The notes below the pieces were generated by a model. That model was not told where the DNA came from. It searched no databases and saw nothing but the letters and a program-made list of their open reading frames with translations. A DNA stretch of 64,000 nt, taken from assembly GCA_015680685.1 (NCBI GenBank), contig MNCI01017909.1, positions 1,236,790-1,300,789 of the forward strand. Direction: 5' to 3'. How positions within the stretch are numbered: position 1 is the stretch's first letter; each line of letters opens with the position of its first letter. The stretch comes from Gnetum montanum. Its lineage: Eukaryota; Streptophyta; Gnetopsida; Gnetales; Gnetaceae. A program made the translations under genes and the position numbers. This document shows, in pieces, positions 9,092-24,000 of this stretch.

Positions 9092-12000
9092 GTAATATGT
9101 TTACTATTCATTTTAAATACTATTATTAGCATATTATCCTGAAGACGTTCTAAAGAAATTATTACAATATAATGTTTTACTAATTTAAACATTTGGTTCC
9201 AATAGTTTACTTAACATTAATGTTTTACGATGTAATGTTTTACTAATTTAAACAGTGCATGTTTGGTGTGCTTAAGAAATAGCTGTAGTTGGCTGGTCCA
9301 TAAACAGTTGGTATAGGAGTCAGAGGAGATAAAGGCTAAAATATACTTAAAAGTACATTGATAGGAAATATTCTTATGCTTAACTTGCCTCATGTCTTAT
9401 GACTGAAAATCAGAGAAACATGCTATGAGGAAGGTAGAATTACAAAATATTGTTCTGTGATTTCTCGTTTTTTTTCCTGTAACTTGCAGAAATTGTGGAA
9501 GTAGCCTTGCACAAAAGCCACAGAGCCAATGGTTCTGATGTTGTGACAGCAGATGTTTATCACAGGGTGCCAAGAGGCTGATTATATCTTCTATTTGTCA
9601 TTCTATTATTGTGTGCAATTTGATTCTTTTTTAATTTTGGCATAAGATGTGTTTATGTAGTCATTAAATCCAGAAGTGGTGACTAAAGTTACCATAAATA
9701 ACATCACAAAATAGTGTTGCAGTGAGTGGGAGCAGCATAAAAAAAAAAACCAATGCAGTGCCTTCGTGTCACTTAAACACTGCTAGTGTAATCCTGATTT
9801 TAAGTATCATGATACTCTTGAAGGAGAGAAGTAAAACGTGTTGCTTGAATTTGCTATCTGTTCCAACTGAACGTTTAATTTAGTTCTTTATTTGCAGATT
9901 TCTACTAATATGAAATTCCATAATTAAGGAATATTTAATTCTGAATGTTCTCTAATATTTGATAGTTTTGCGGATGACATCTTCCATAAATTCAATCTAA
10001 ACATTGAGTGGGCTCGGCAGCAGATCGGTCCTGATGAAGATAGTCCAATTGAAAATTGGTTTGTCATAACAACGGTAATATGCACCTTATTTTAGTAATG
10101 GTTTAAATTTTCAAAAGAATTTGTAAAAAACTTTAAAAATAATTTTCTGGAGAATTAAGTTTTCCTTGATATGCCTTTTTGTTTCTGCAGCTACTGGGTT
10201 TGCAAAAGACTGCTGAGAAACATTATTTTAACACACGAAAGGCTCTTCTTGAATTTGATGAAGTTTTGGAGGTAACTATACTCATTCAATCTTCTTGTTG
10301 ACTTTGCAATTCCTTTGATCATCATATTTTTATATTTTCTCCTGTCCAGTTTAAATTTTACGATGTTTTTTAACAATTTATATAATGCATGCTAGTGAAA
10401 TTTTTCAGGAAGAGCCCAATCATATTACTTTGTAATTAAAACTGCATGAAAATGATAGCTTTCTAAATTAGACTATTGTTATGTTGCTAGACAAGTAAGA
10501 AAAATAGAAGTCTGGTAAAGCTGTTACTTTGAGCTTCATCATGATGCTTTTAAAATCATAGTTCTAGGATTTAAAGCTGACTATAGAGATCTTTTGTTTT
10601 GTTTCTGTAACACCCCTACTTGGCACCCTTAGACTATGAAGGTGTTACGTGCAGAATCAGCTAATGATCAGATCAATAAATAGCCATACACACAATCAGA
10701 AAATGATTAGATCAATAAATAACCATACACGCAATCGATCAATGATCATGACAGAAGGAAGAAGCATAAGTTAACAACAATTCACAAAGCCTACTTGCAC
10801 TGTCAAGCATCAGATGATAAACCACAACTTGTATGCATTATCACATCAGTCTATGCAAACTATCATATCAATCTATGCAAAACATACAAAACAAAACAAA
10901 CATATCTGTCCATTACCAAGGGATTCCAAGTACATATGCTATCAGCCCAAGCATAAACAGTTCTACATTATATTATTCTATGGGTTCAGCACCACAGTTG
11001 TCCCTACCAAAACCCCAAGCAAACATATCCATCTCATAAGTTAAGCTATACACGAATGTACAAATATACATGGGGATCTAAGCTCCATCACCTCCGTTAG
11101 CCCCAAGACTCACGGATGTCCCTGGTTCTGTTGGAAGGTGGGCAGGTTATGAACTATAGGAGAGGAATGGGGAGAAAGAGTGTCCGACATAAAAAATTTA
11201 GTCATGCTAATGCACCCTGTACCATAACCGAAAACATAGCATCACACATCCATGCGACTGCAACCACATAGACTATGCTACAACCAAATAACATTTGCAC
11301 ACATACTTCACCATTAGAAACAGACTCATACATCACAACATGCACACCCAACCCATGTGACAGCTAGAATACCCACAGTTAGTGTATCATGTATATTAAT
11401 TTTTCATGAGTACTCCTTGCAGGTCTTTTATTCGTCTTTTAATTGTCCCACCAATGCTTGGTATTGTCAATCTGTGACTTGCAGTCACTAGCCTTTTGGA
11501 GGATTCACCATATGGACAAGCACACTTATGCCAATGATCAGTTGTAGGGATGAATACTCCTATGCTGTCCCACTCCTAGGATGAGGCTTGGGACAGGAGC
11601 CTTCTTGATGCATTACAGTAAGGGGCACTCCATAATTACCTCCAAGTGCCGCATCACCAAATGGTCTACACGTCTCATGCTAGGTCTACTTGCTGACTAA
11701 CCACAAGAAACTAGTACTACATTCATTGTCACAAAGTCAAAACATCAAGGCTCAATAATAGGTTATCTTAAGCCTTAGCAATACATGCATTTTAGCACCA
11801 ACACCACACATGCATTCCTCACATCATATGCGCAAACCATATATGACTTTGCTACATCAAGCATAATTTAGACTACAACAACACATTCGTCAATCAAAAG
11901 GCTGTCAAGACGTTTGACAATGCCCAAACATTGTCTTTGTTGTTTCTCCATCCCTCCATTATTATTTAGATATTAGAGTTTTTTTATGTTTTGAAGTTAT

Positions 12001-15000
12001 GTATCAAAGAAGGCTAGAAAACCAAGAAAAATAGCTGGAAAACCTTAGAAAAACATAGTTTATGCTACAAGAGAAAAGCAAGAGAAGAAAAGTTAGTCCC
12101 ACATGAGGAGTTGCAAATCCTTTTCATTGCTCAAACTATGAATGGATTGTAGCATTTGAGCATTGAGCAATGAAGTGAGGATGTCTCTTCTCAAGCTTTT
12201 CCTTCTTTCATGCTTCATCTTTTATCTATATGAGAGGGTGTTCTAGTTTTTTTTTTCCCCTTTTGAGAAAAGGTTAGGCAATATTGTATTAAAAGAGAAA
12301 GTATGTACAAAAGCAGGAACCCCATCCAATGACAAAGAAACCACACGGGGTTAATTCATCCCCATTTCCAAAAACTCTAGCAACATAATCTGCTCCCCCA
12401 AACCAACCAACTTGCAATAGCCTATATGTGCTAGCAAGATTTTTGCATGAAAGATAAAAACAACATGGTTACCCTACACCCAGAAACCAACAAGAAGGAC
12501 CATGGGCCCAACAAATCCCCATTGAACTCCATCATCAATCCCACCCATGACTCATTCCTAGAGTCGTCTTGACAACTGTTTACAAGGACACCTTGTTGGT
12601 TCTTGGGCATGAATATCATCAAGCACCATATGGTGTTGTTCAGTATCTATGAACATAGCAACTTGTTGGAATTTTTTTGCAGCCTTGGCCTTATGTGTGT
12701 TCTCCATCGCCGTACTGTTTCCATATGGGTGCAGCTTAGACGTAGTCTAACAAATGTCTGCGGAGTGTCCCCCAAGGTGCATTGCAACAAATGTCCATAA
12801 CCTTGTATGGACACTTTCCCAACTATAGCCACATCCACATCCCATTTTTGTGTGCACAGTCCATTTGCTTTTGGAGCTCCTCCACCTCCTATTGTTCTTG
12901 CTTTCACTCATCTTTATCGGCCTACTTCCACATTGCATTACATTGCTCAATTGGTAGAAATTCGGCCTGAACTTGCTCCCTCAAGGAATCTTCCAAAGTA
13001 GCCCACAATGTCGACTCTTTCAGCTCCCAAGCGCATCGAAGCTCTTTTTCACGTTCCACTAGTTGATGTTGCGCCATGCTCAGTTGGCAGGCAAACTCTT
13101 GCTCTTGGGCTGCCCATTAGGCCTCCTAGATGTATTGCTTTGCCTGCCTAGCTTGCTTCACCGCCTTGGCTTCTAACGTAATCTTGGGTGCCATAGCTGC
13201 CTCTGCCATAATCTCTAGCAGCGCCTTTTACACCTCAAGGCATCAAATCTAAGCATTGGTGGCCTCAAGCTCATCTTGAATAGCTCTTGCCAACTCTGGC
13301 GTCAACTCATCTAACCTTCCCTGAGGCATCTCAGGCCTAGATGTAGAAGTAGAAGAAGATCCCACCACATCCTCAATTGTTGCTCTCCCCTACCTATTGT
13401 AAACGTTATGCAGCTTCGGCCTCAATGGCCTAGGCTTAGTTAGGATTGTGGACCTCCAAAGCGCAAGAATCAAGCTAGAGTGATGCCTCCAATGTTGCAA
13501 CTATAGTGCTGCAAGAAAAAACTAGGCAAGTTAACTTTCCGACTGAACTTCAAACATTTCAAAAAGGTGAAGTGGACCCCTTGCAATTTCAACACATTGC
13601 CAAATTGGACAAAGTAACGATCCACCACCTCCACTGTGTCTTGCCAGATCTTATGCAGTGTTGATTTAGGAATCTGGCCACTAGCTGTCTTGGGAATAGC
13701 CCTAGTAAAGAACACTTGTGCATCCTGGAAGCCTCGGCCTTGAGGAAGAATACTATCACCCAAAGCCGGCATGTCCAGACAATCAGCTAGCACCTCTTTT
13801 GTCAACAGAATGTGGACCCCCCTAAATGTCAACGCGTTCCTAGTCCAATTGTGGAAAAAAGTGTCATTTGCAAGATTTGGGTCCCCCTTCAACAATCTCA
13901 GTACCTTCACCCAACCGGCCTCTTGAATCATTGCCCATAGTTTAATATTTTGCTAATACCTTGCATAGTTGGGTTCACAAGTGGGCATTTGACCTATTGT
14001 GACCATCACCTCATGCCACAATTTGTGCCCATGTACCACCACTTGTCATGGAGTAGGTACCTACGAAGATTGAAATACCAAAGTGTTATGCGCTTTCCAA
14101 GCAATTAGAGCATAGCCACATCCATAGAATCTTTGCTTAAAGTATCATTGTGAGGAGTAGGGGAGGATGCTAACTATTGCTAGACTTCATGTTGAAAAGG
14201 ACATTGGTAAACAAAGTGCTGAATAGTCTTGAGCTCCCTCGCACATAACGGATAAGTGTTTGAAATATTAAGTCCAGGGGCCTGCAGGATAGCCAGTACA
14301 TGCAACACATTATGATTTATGAGCCAGATGAACACTTTAATATTTTTTGGGAATTTCCATTTGATGAGTTCCTGGGGTGATTTCCCCATCATACTACTAG
14401 TGGTCATGGTGCTAACATGTGCACAAATAGTCCTCCAAATGATTGAATCTCTGTGGTCCTCCTCCCACTGAGTGTACTTTGCTCTCATAATCTAAATCCA
14501 TTGAGTGTCATTATGATTCCTTTATGTAATATGGTTAATAAGTTTTTGGTATCCCTTCATAATCACATCATGGAACTTTAGTGTTTCCAATCAGCTTGCT
14601 TCTCGGGGGCGGGCAATGGCGTCACACCCCACTAGATGCAATTTTGACCCCCCTTTGCTTCCAAACCAAATGAAGCTTCTAATGATCTTGTCCACCTTAT
14701 TCACCACGACAGTGGGAGGCACTGCAACCACTACCATGAATCTAGCCATAGCTGACAGGGCAAAATTTGCCAGTAGGATCTGTCCTTTCCGAGTTAAAAA
14801 AGTGCACAGTCCAATGTTTTATCCTTTGTTGTAACCTACAAATAAGAGTGATCCAAGTTTCCTTTCGGTTCCAAGCAAAGATAGGGAGTCCTAGGTACAC
14901 ATCTTGATTTGTACCAATGACCATCCCCCAAAACTGCAGAATTCGCCCTTTAACAAGACTAGAGGCATGTGATAGATGCACCATGCATTTTTCTCTATTC

Positions 15001-18000
15001 ACCTCCAGCCCAATCTCCCGCACTATCCTATCTAGTGCCCTATTGATGGCTTGTGCTTAAAGAACTAAAGCCCACAAAAAAAATCATTATATTGTCTGCA
15101 TAATGCTCCGTTAGTCAATCAATTCCGACCACATTGAGTTCCTGCACCCCTTCAGCCTTGCAATACTCTTGCAGTGTATCCATGGCGATAATAAACAAGT
15201 AAGGAGAAAGGGGGTCACCCTGCCTCAAGCCCCTTCCAAGGGAGGGAAACCCCCACAACCAACCACCAATATATAAAAAATATGCCCACGAAGCCTAAAT
15301 TTGGATACACAAGGTGATGAACTTAGGATCAAATCCTTTTTTTGCCATAATATCAACCAAGGTGTCCCAACTAACCATATCATATGCTTTCTTAATGTCC
15401 AATTTCATACACATACCTGGGTACCCCGATTGCTGAATTGAATACATCACCTCTTGAAGAAGGATAACGTGATTTTGGAGGTATCTCCCCTTAACGAATC
15501 TTTTTGTTCCCAACCAGCCACAACATCGATGGAGCAAGACGCTGCACTAACATCTTTGTTAAAATTCGAATCAAGGTATTGCACATCTCAATAGGACAAA
15601 ACTATGAGGGGTTCGAAGGCTTTGCCACCTTAGGTATAAGAACAATCTTGGAACAATTGATTTCATGACAAACATGCTCTCTTTCAAGTATCCTGTTGTA
15701 GGCGTCCAAAAGGTTTGGCCCCAATACATCGGCGAATTCCCTAATAAATTCCACTGGCTGGTCTAGGAGCTCAATCTAACCTCATGGAGTCCAATGCCTC
15801 TGCCAACTCGTACAACGAAAATGGCTCCAATAGTGTTTTATTCTTTGCTTGTGCCAACAGACTCCACCAGCATCGAGATAGGTGAAGTCCTGACATATGT
15901 CCAAATACTAGGCCAGTATTGTTGCACAACATGGGCCACTTCCCAAGGATTCGTTAGCAAGGCCCCATTCATAGTCAGCCTCACCACCTTGGCAGCCCTA
16001 TTTGCTTTAGTAGCAGCAAAGAAAAATTTCGTGTTTCTATCCCCTCCTCTTAGCCAACTAGTTCTTGCTTGTTGCTTCTAGTAAGTCTCTTCTTCATCAT
16101 CATGCCCTTGTAATTCCCTCAAAACAAACTGTTCCTCTTTGTCCACCTCTTCTCCCAGCTCTTGTCGATGATGTAGATATGCCAATTGAGATAGTCGATG
16201 ATAGTAGAGTCTATTTAAGATAGTAAAGACTTGTCTTCAGAAAATCTTGAGGATCCATGTTAGTATTATAGGTCACCCAAATCTACACCACTAGTGGCCT
16301 AAGCCATGGCTTTACTAGCCAAGATATCTAAAACCTAAAAGGTGAGACCCTAGGCCTAACAAGCTTCCCCACATGACAACAAAGAGACCGATGGTTAGAT
16401 GCTAGTCTCTCTTTCCCAACCACTTGTATCTTGGAATCCATTACGATGTGTGTACTGATCCAGACGTGCTTGATCCGAGAAAGTACCAAATCTTTTCCTC
16501 TATGGCGATTGCTCTAGGTATACTTGCACCCAGTGAGCTCCACATCTACTAAGTCATGTTCTTGCAAGAAATCTAGAGATTGTCTACTGCCTAATGGTTC
16601 AATCATATCATTACCTGTTTTCTCCTAGGCATACAGGCACTAATTGAAATTGCCAATCACAATCCATCGCCTTAAGGCAACTAGTGCTACAATTTGCCTC
16701 AACTCCTGCAGTAGTTCCTCCCAGATCTGGACACTGTAAAAGTTTGTGAGTCATATGTTAGCCTCAACAAGTTGCACTGTAATTCTCCATCTCAAGGAGT
16801 CAACTTGTCGGAACGGCCTCTTTGCCAAAATAGCTAGACCCCTTGCTTTGCCACGATTGGGCACCATTTGTGCTTGCCACCGTGCCCACCGTAGAAGATG
16901 GGCCTCAGTGGCTTGCAACTTTGTCTCCTCCAGGCAAACAATATCACTTTCCTTCCATTGCACAATATCTTGTGGGGTATTTCGTTTATAGGAGGTAACC
17001 TGGCCCCTTCAATTCCAAGAGAATCTTCATGGCTTACCAGCCAAACGTTTCTTATACACCTTCTTCAACGTAGGCTGCAATCCCAAATCAATCTCAACTT
17101 GCGTGATTTTACTAAGGGCCACAGGCGAAAGCAGTCACCCACTTCTTCAAGGTCTATGAAGAGTACTTTTCTTGCATTCTTGTAAGAATTGTTTCTCCCG
17201 AATGTAAGCTCTTGCATGACAGTCCCTAGTAGAAGTTCTCACAATTTACCTCATGTACTCATACAAATTCTCACATTTTCATAACCCAAAGCTCTCTCAA
17301 TTCTCACACAAAAACCCTTAACATTCTCTCAAGAATTTGTTCAATTTGAAGAAGCTCATGTATTCCAAGGATGCTACATTTTACTCTCTCATAGCCCTTT
17401 CATTATTGTTTAATTTGGCCATGTTTATTCTTGCATACATTAGTTATATGAATATTATAGGAGCATGTGTTTGTAGAAATGTTTATGCATATGTGCTGGC
17501 TTGAAAGTCACTCTAAAATTGATGTTGATGTAATGCTTTTTCCTCCAATATGTTAGATGAATATGTATGTTATTTCTCATAAAGAATATGAGTTGATATT
17601 GGAGGTTTTTTGCATGTATTTGAGGCTTTGTTTATTGTAGTAGAATGATAGCCATAACTGGCTATCTTGCCCTCTAAATTTCTTATGTTTGTTAAGCTTA
17701 ATGTCAAGCCCAAGCCATGTTCATACTTGTGGCCATGTTGCTCTACGTATTTGAGCACTTCTCATGTTAAATTGAGTCCCAATTATGTCTTAGTTTTGTG
17801 TTTAAAGCATGGGCATTTTTATGCATGTTTAGACCCCCCTTTGTATATGTAAAGGATATGTTAATTTTCATGTTTCAATAAATGGAAGTGGCCTTCTAGT
17901 TACTCCATAAAAAAGCCTCTAATGTCTTAGCATATTTTTGACTACTTTAAGTGGACATGCATGTCCAATTGGTTGCCCAAATTTCATGTTAAGTTGCCCT

Positions 18001-21000
18001 TTCATGGAAAAGTTCATTTATTTCTTTCACTTCATATTTATGAGCTGAATCCTTGCTCATGCAACATTAGATATGAGCTGGTAAGAGACAGAACCAGCAT
18101 GAGTGGGAAAATGAAGAGCGTAGAGCGCGTGGGTGGGCATGCGTTGGAGGTTGGCAATGATGGCAGGGGCCTTGTAGTCGACGGTTGGGGTAGGGATTGA
18201 GGGAGGGGGGGGGGGGGGGGGGGGNGATAATAGGAGACAACGTGGTTGGGAGCAAGAAGGGATTGGAGAATGGGGCTCTAGTGCAGTTTGGTGGAGAGGA
18301 ATGGTTCGAGGTGTGCTCTCGAGAGGATTTCACTATGAGCCTTAAGGTGGGATGTTCATCGGATGAGGTGGTGAGGGTTCTAGGGATGAGCTTGCTGGGT
18401 AAGTTCGTGTCGGAAGGAGCATGCCCAAGGATGGACCTTATCAAGCATTGGGTCAAGGTGGCATGGGGAATGGAGAATGTGCAAATGCAGAGCCTTGCAG
18501 ATGATAAGCTGCTCTTTGTCTTCCACATAGAGGGAAATAGAGAGAGGGTGCTATTGGGAAGGCCCTCGGGGGGGGGGGGGGGGGGGNNNNNNNNNNNNNN
18601 NNNNNNNNNNNNNNNNNNNNNNNNNNNNNNNNNNNNNNNNNNNNGTGGGTCTAGGGGCCTGAGGTTTGGCTCTTGCGCCTTGGAAGTCAGGAGCCCACTA
18701 GGATGCAAATTTGTTTGATTAGGCACTGGTGTGGGTCTGGATCTTGGACCTACGTTTGGAGTTCTAGGCACCAGGGTTTCTAAAATTGTTGGTTGGTCTG
18801 TTTGGAGAGTTCATAAAATTTGATGTGTTCATTGCGTTGATGGACAAGATGGGCTATGCCTATTTCTGTGTCTAGAGGTTGTTGGGGTCTGAGGACCGCG
18901 TAAGTGAGGTGGTGTTGGACACAACATCGAGGGAAGAGAGGATAACAGTTTAGTTTGAGAACATGCCGGTAACAAAACTGGGACAGAGGGAGACACTGCT
19001 AAGAGTGTGTGAGATGTTCAGGAAAGGGCATTTAACTATAGATTGTTGGGTCTAGCAGTAGGGACTAGCACAACAAGGAGGATGGAACCTCGCTGGCAGG
19101 AAGGGCCATGTGCTGAAGGCAACAAATAAGATCCTGCCTAAGGGACCAATTGTGAAAACTAGAGAGGGAGAGTAGGCTCCGAGAACTGGGGGGATGCCGC
19201 CTTCCAAGGATTTGATGGTGGGAATGACATTGGTGTAGAAGGACGATGGGAATGGAGTTGGGGTGGCTGGTCCGGCTGGGCTAGTGGGATGGGTGCCACC
19301 ACATAGTCCCCCTGTACCCTGTTGGCTAAGTAATCAACTGTGTTGGAGGAGCAGGGTGTGGAGCTACCCCTGTTGGGAAACTAGATCACCCTGGGTTGGG
19401 GGTCCTCCAGGCTGAAGATGAAGAATCTCTTTGGGCCCAAGATGGGGCGTGTTGATGCTACTGTGGGCTCTCCGTTGGGTAGCAAGGTTGGTTGGCCAGA
19501 TGCTTCGGCAATGTGGAAGAGAATGACACAACTGGATATTTATCTAGGGGTGCAGTGGACCCTCAAGGAGGTGTACCATAGATGGATGTCTGTTTCCCCA
19601 TGAAGATCCTTTGCTAGAATTGTAGGGGACAAGGTACCCTGTACAAGCAAAATACCTTGAAAATGATTGTTCGGTATGAGGGATGTGACGTGGTGTGCTT
19701 GCAGGAGACGAAATTACAGGCAACCGAGGCAAGGTTGTTGTAGTGGGAGGGTTGGAATCTGTAGATGGTCCTGTGTAGGGTTCGTGCAGGAGGGTTAGCT
19801 AATTTGTCAATGGTTTTGTCCATGCTATTGGATGCTCCAATTGGAGTTAGACGATTCATGTGATCTAGGACAACTTTTGGTTGAGAAATGTTTATGGGGC
19901 ACGGAATTGGGAGGCATGGGTGTAGGAGTTGAGGCGGGTGGCATGATTGGTACCTAACATTGGTAGGTGGGTGCTTATCGGGGATTTTATCTAGCATTTG
20001 CACCCATGGGAGAAGATAGGGGCGGATATTGCAGATCCCCCTGGGGCCACAGAATGTGCAAACTATATTTGTGACCACGATCTAGTGGACCTGGATATTG
20101 AGGGGTGCATATTTACTTGGAGTAGTAGGAGAAGCAGGAATGATTGCGTTTAGTCTTGGATTGACTAAGTTTGGGTGAGTACAGGGTTGTTGGAATTTGA
20201 TGTTCAAGCAGGAGGGGAAAGAGCGACAGGTGTCGGATCATAGGTCCATTTTGTGTCAGTTTTGGTCTGGCCGGGGTTAGGCCCGTAGGTTGTTCCGGTT
20301 TGAGCATACTTGGTTGGACAAGCCTTGGCTGAGGGCCGTTGGTGTAGGATGTCTAGTAGAGTTATTTGGGGGACTAGGAACCCAAAGATTTTCTGAAAAA
20401 GGACCTCAAGTTGCTGAAACAACAGATCAAAGCCAGAGCATCAAAGGAAAAATATGGCTTTAGAGTAGGTTGTAGGAACTTCAAGGGTTGCAGGAAGTTG
20501 GAGCAAACCTTGGGGATGAGGAGAGAGAGGTGTTGAGTGAGCTACAGGAGTTGGATAAGGAGGAGGAAGGTTATTGGCGATAGTGGTCTTGGGTTTCTTG
20601 GCTACGGGAAGGAGATTGGAACACACATTTTTGTTTGCCATGGCCAAAGGATGGAGGGCAACGCAGATGAAAATTCAAAGTATGCTCAAGGGTGCAATGG
20701 GGGAAGGGTTGAATAAAGGGATGCAAGGGTTGGAGGAGGTGTGCAAATATTGGGAGGATATTTGGCGAAGGAAAGATTTGGAGCAAATTTCTATTCCAGT
20801 GCGGTGGGTCTTGTCTAAGGCGAGGAATCAGCATTTGATGCAGCCTTTTTCCAAATTGGAGCTAATTGTGGCAATGAGGTTGATGCAGACCAATAAGGCG
20901 TTGGAACTAGGTGGGTGGACTATTGAATTCTTTCGGGCGGTTGAGGTTATTTTGGGGGTTGTTAGATGCTTTTAATTGTATGCTCAGTTGGCAATAGGTT

Positions 21001-24000
21001 CAGAAAGAGATCAGTTGTTCATGGATTGTTCTTTTGCCTAAGGTGCTGCATTCGACCTCGCTAGCGTACTTTAGACCCATCAGTGTGTGTAATACTTTGC
21101 TATGGTTGTTTTCCAAACTGCTTGTTGGTTGTTTGGCGCCTTTGATGAGGACATTGGTGGGAAAACACTAGTTTGGGTTTGTTAAAGGCCGATTTTTACA
21201 GGATTAGGTCTTGTTGTTGCATGAGATCTTGCACTCGTTCAAGCGGGCCAAGTTTCCTGGAATGTGTATAAAGTTGGACATAACTAAAGCATATGATATA
21301 GTGAGCTAGGCAACATTAAGAGAGATCATGCTGCTTAAAGGCTTCGACCCCAAGTTTGTTAATCTATGCATTTAGATGCAAAGTTTTAGTTTGTATTCTT
21401 TTGATATAGACAAGAGGCTGTGGGGGTTCTAGGTGTCAGAGAGAGGGTTGGGACAGGAAGACCCTTTGTCGCCATTGCTGTTTATTTTAACTATGGATAT
21501 GCAAGGCTATTGTGCTGAAGGGATGCAAGGGCTAAATGTTAAAGGGGTTCATTGCCTGATGGCACATTATGTTGATGATATGATATTGTTTGCTAGGGCA
21601 ACTATTCCTCAAGCTACGACATTGAAGAGGGTGCTAGAAAGAATGCAACTTGAGTTGGGGCTTGAAATTAACAAAGGGAAGTGGGCTATTCACTTGACAA
21701 ATGCAACGGGAACTGTGGGGTGGAGGATTGTGTAGTTGTTGGGGATCCTACTAGGTAGGTTGCAAGACTTATATTTGGGGATGCTAATTTTTGAATGGTA
21801 GCTAAAGAGGGTGTGGTCATGGCTTGTGGAAAGGTTGCAGGCAAAAACCACTCATTGGGTTACTTGGTTTTTGTCCTGGAAAGGGAAAATGATGTTGGCA
21901 TCAATAGTGCTCATGGCTGTAGCTAGGTTTGTGGCTTCGATGGCTGTCCTACTGGCCAGGCTCATGTAGAAGATTGACCATATCATTCTGCAGTTTGTTT
22001 GGGTTGGTGGCAAAGGGGGAAATAAGCTTCACCTAGTGTGTTGGGCCTGGATAGCGTGCTCGAAGTCGGCAGGGGGAATTGGGTTGCTATCATTCCAAGA
22101 TGAGGTTACATTGGGAATGCAAAGGCTGGTTAATAGGTTTATGGCCCAGGTGGATGGGCCGGCTTTGTGGGTGAGGTTGTTAAGGCAGAAATATTGTTGT
22201 TGGGAGGTTGATGCGAGGTGCTCACAATTATGGAAGAATATATGCAAGCATGTAATAGAAATTGAGGCCAAGGAACTACTGGGAAAGCCTCCTAAGGAGG
22301 TGGTTAAGTCTATTCACCTGTTGACGGAGGGATGAAATGAGGTTTGGCGGGGTAGGGTGCTCGAGAAGGTCAAAGCTTTCAGATGGCTTATTAAGCATAG
22401 GGTGCTACTTGTGCGGGCTCTTTTGAGGAAGCAGGGGATGAATATAAGTGACATCTGCCCACTTTGCTATGGAGCCCAAGACATTAGAACACTTTATATA
22501 TGGATGTAGATATATGCAGGAGGTCTAGAGGAAGGCCAAACTGGTGCCCATAATTATAGTTAATGGAGATTTTGAAGTGGTTGCTATCTTATGGGTGGGA
22601 TGGAAGGGTAGGAATCATCTTATTTTCCATGGGCAAAGGCTACCCACGTTGTCAGTTGTTGCCAGGGCTAGGTTTCACCTATGGGCTGAAGTAGTCCAAA
22701 GTATTAGGTAGGGGTTGCTATTTGAGTTGGCCTATATGGAATTTGTTGGAAACATAGAACTCTGGGCTTTAATTGAGAGAATGGGCTGGGTTGCCATGCT
22801 AAAATGTATTGAGGGGGAGCTAGGGTTGCCTACAACGAGCTTCTTCGACAATTGGGTGGGGGAAGAAACATGTTTCTGAGGATGATGGATCAAAGTGACC
22901 AAGGAGGTGTTGGCGGAGGTGTTGGAGTCTTGGCTGAGGGGGAGATTATTGTGTCGATGCTCCACACCTAGGCGTACGTTGCTGAATTTTTTAGGGGTGT
23001 GGTCATGCAGATGGGCAATGGGCACATTCGTAAGTTGACACTGGATGGCATTTGGCAAAATGCAACGGTGTTCATCGAATGATATTTTATGTAGTTTAGG
23101 TACCCCCACAAGCTCGTGGTTGTCCGTTTCGCTTTTGGGCATGGAATCCGAATTAACGTTCCTCGATTTTTTTTGGATTCGCTACAACGACGATGGCTAG
23201 TGTAGCATCTGAGGGTTATTTTGGTGCTGTAGAGGTCGAGGTGGATGGATATTCCTAGGTTGTGGTTGGAACCTCAATTGGTTTACTAGAGGCAGAGTAG
23301 GCGGGCTGTGCACAGGCCTTAGTTGTAGAGAGCGGAGGGTTTGGAGAAGGTGGGGAGGAGCAGGGCTTCCTTGGCATTTGGGTGGGATGAGTAGGCTAGG
23401 TTGTCGTGGGCTGCTGGACCAAAGTGGCAGCGGGATCCTCTTGAAATTCAAGACGGAATTGATGAGGCGTGTCGGGTTGTGGCAGAACACACATGACAAG
23501 AAGAGAGGGCGGCATGGTTGTCTTGATGGTAGGGAATGTAGGAGGAGGTGCAGAGGGAGGTGGATAGTTAGAGGGTTCGAGACTTGCAATGGATGGTGGA
23601 TATGCTAAAGGGCCACAATGTGGAATTAATGCGGCTCATGGCAGAGAACAAACGGTGGCTGGAGAAGGGTTGGGTGCAGGAGGCTTGAAGGTCGTTGACT
23701 ATGACACCGCAGACTGCAAAGGAGGTGGAAGCTTCTCAGAGTTTGGTTGCTTAAAGAGTGTCACAGGGATGATGTTCGTGTAGTGGCGTGGTGGCATTCA
23801 TGGGTGCTAGGTGGGACGGGTTGGGTCCTGTGGCCGGGTGATGATTTTGCAGCCTCCTTGGAAATAATGGTTGGGTGGCGTAGGTCTTGTAGGGTGGCTA
23901 GGGTCCTACAGCTGGTTGTTTTCTTGGGAATGTTGGGGGATAGACGGGTTGTGGGATGCCATCTTGTTAGCTTGATTCGAATGGGGCCGAATGTGTTGGC

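Larger units (their letters stand above)
12246..17190 (-). mobile_element. Long LINE (copy d), minus strand, nearly complete ORF2
   Basis: The poly(T) at 12246-12257 is the tail. Reading from right to left: last codons of ORF1 (KKVYKKRLAGKP, stop, about 17060), endonuclease (17030-16200), RT (about 16160-14740), zf-RVT (about 14490-14180), conserved post-RT domain (13931-13470), coiled coil (about 13440-12860), J-like domain (about 12850-12620) and 3' UTR. The 5' end is truncated near 17190, in ORF1. All parts carry stops. This copy gives the clearest complete order of ORF2. Confidence 0.8.

Noticed and set aside
9490-9583. An extra SecA exon after TTGCAG (EIVEVALHKSHRANG...)
   Set aside because: The flanking exons join perfectly without it (MI-S-FADD, codon split AG|T), and it ends in a stop.
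18067-18771. Long minus-strand Pro-rich ORF
   Set aside because: It is the shadow of LINE ORF1 on the plus strand and crosses N bases; the plus frame has the DUF4283 pattern.
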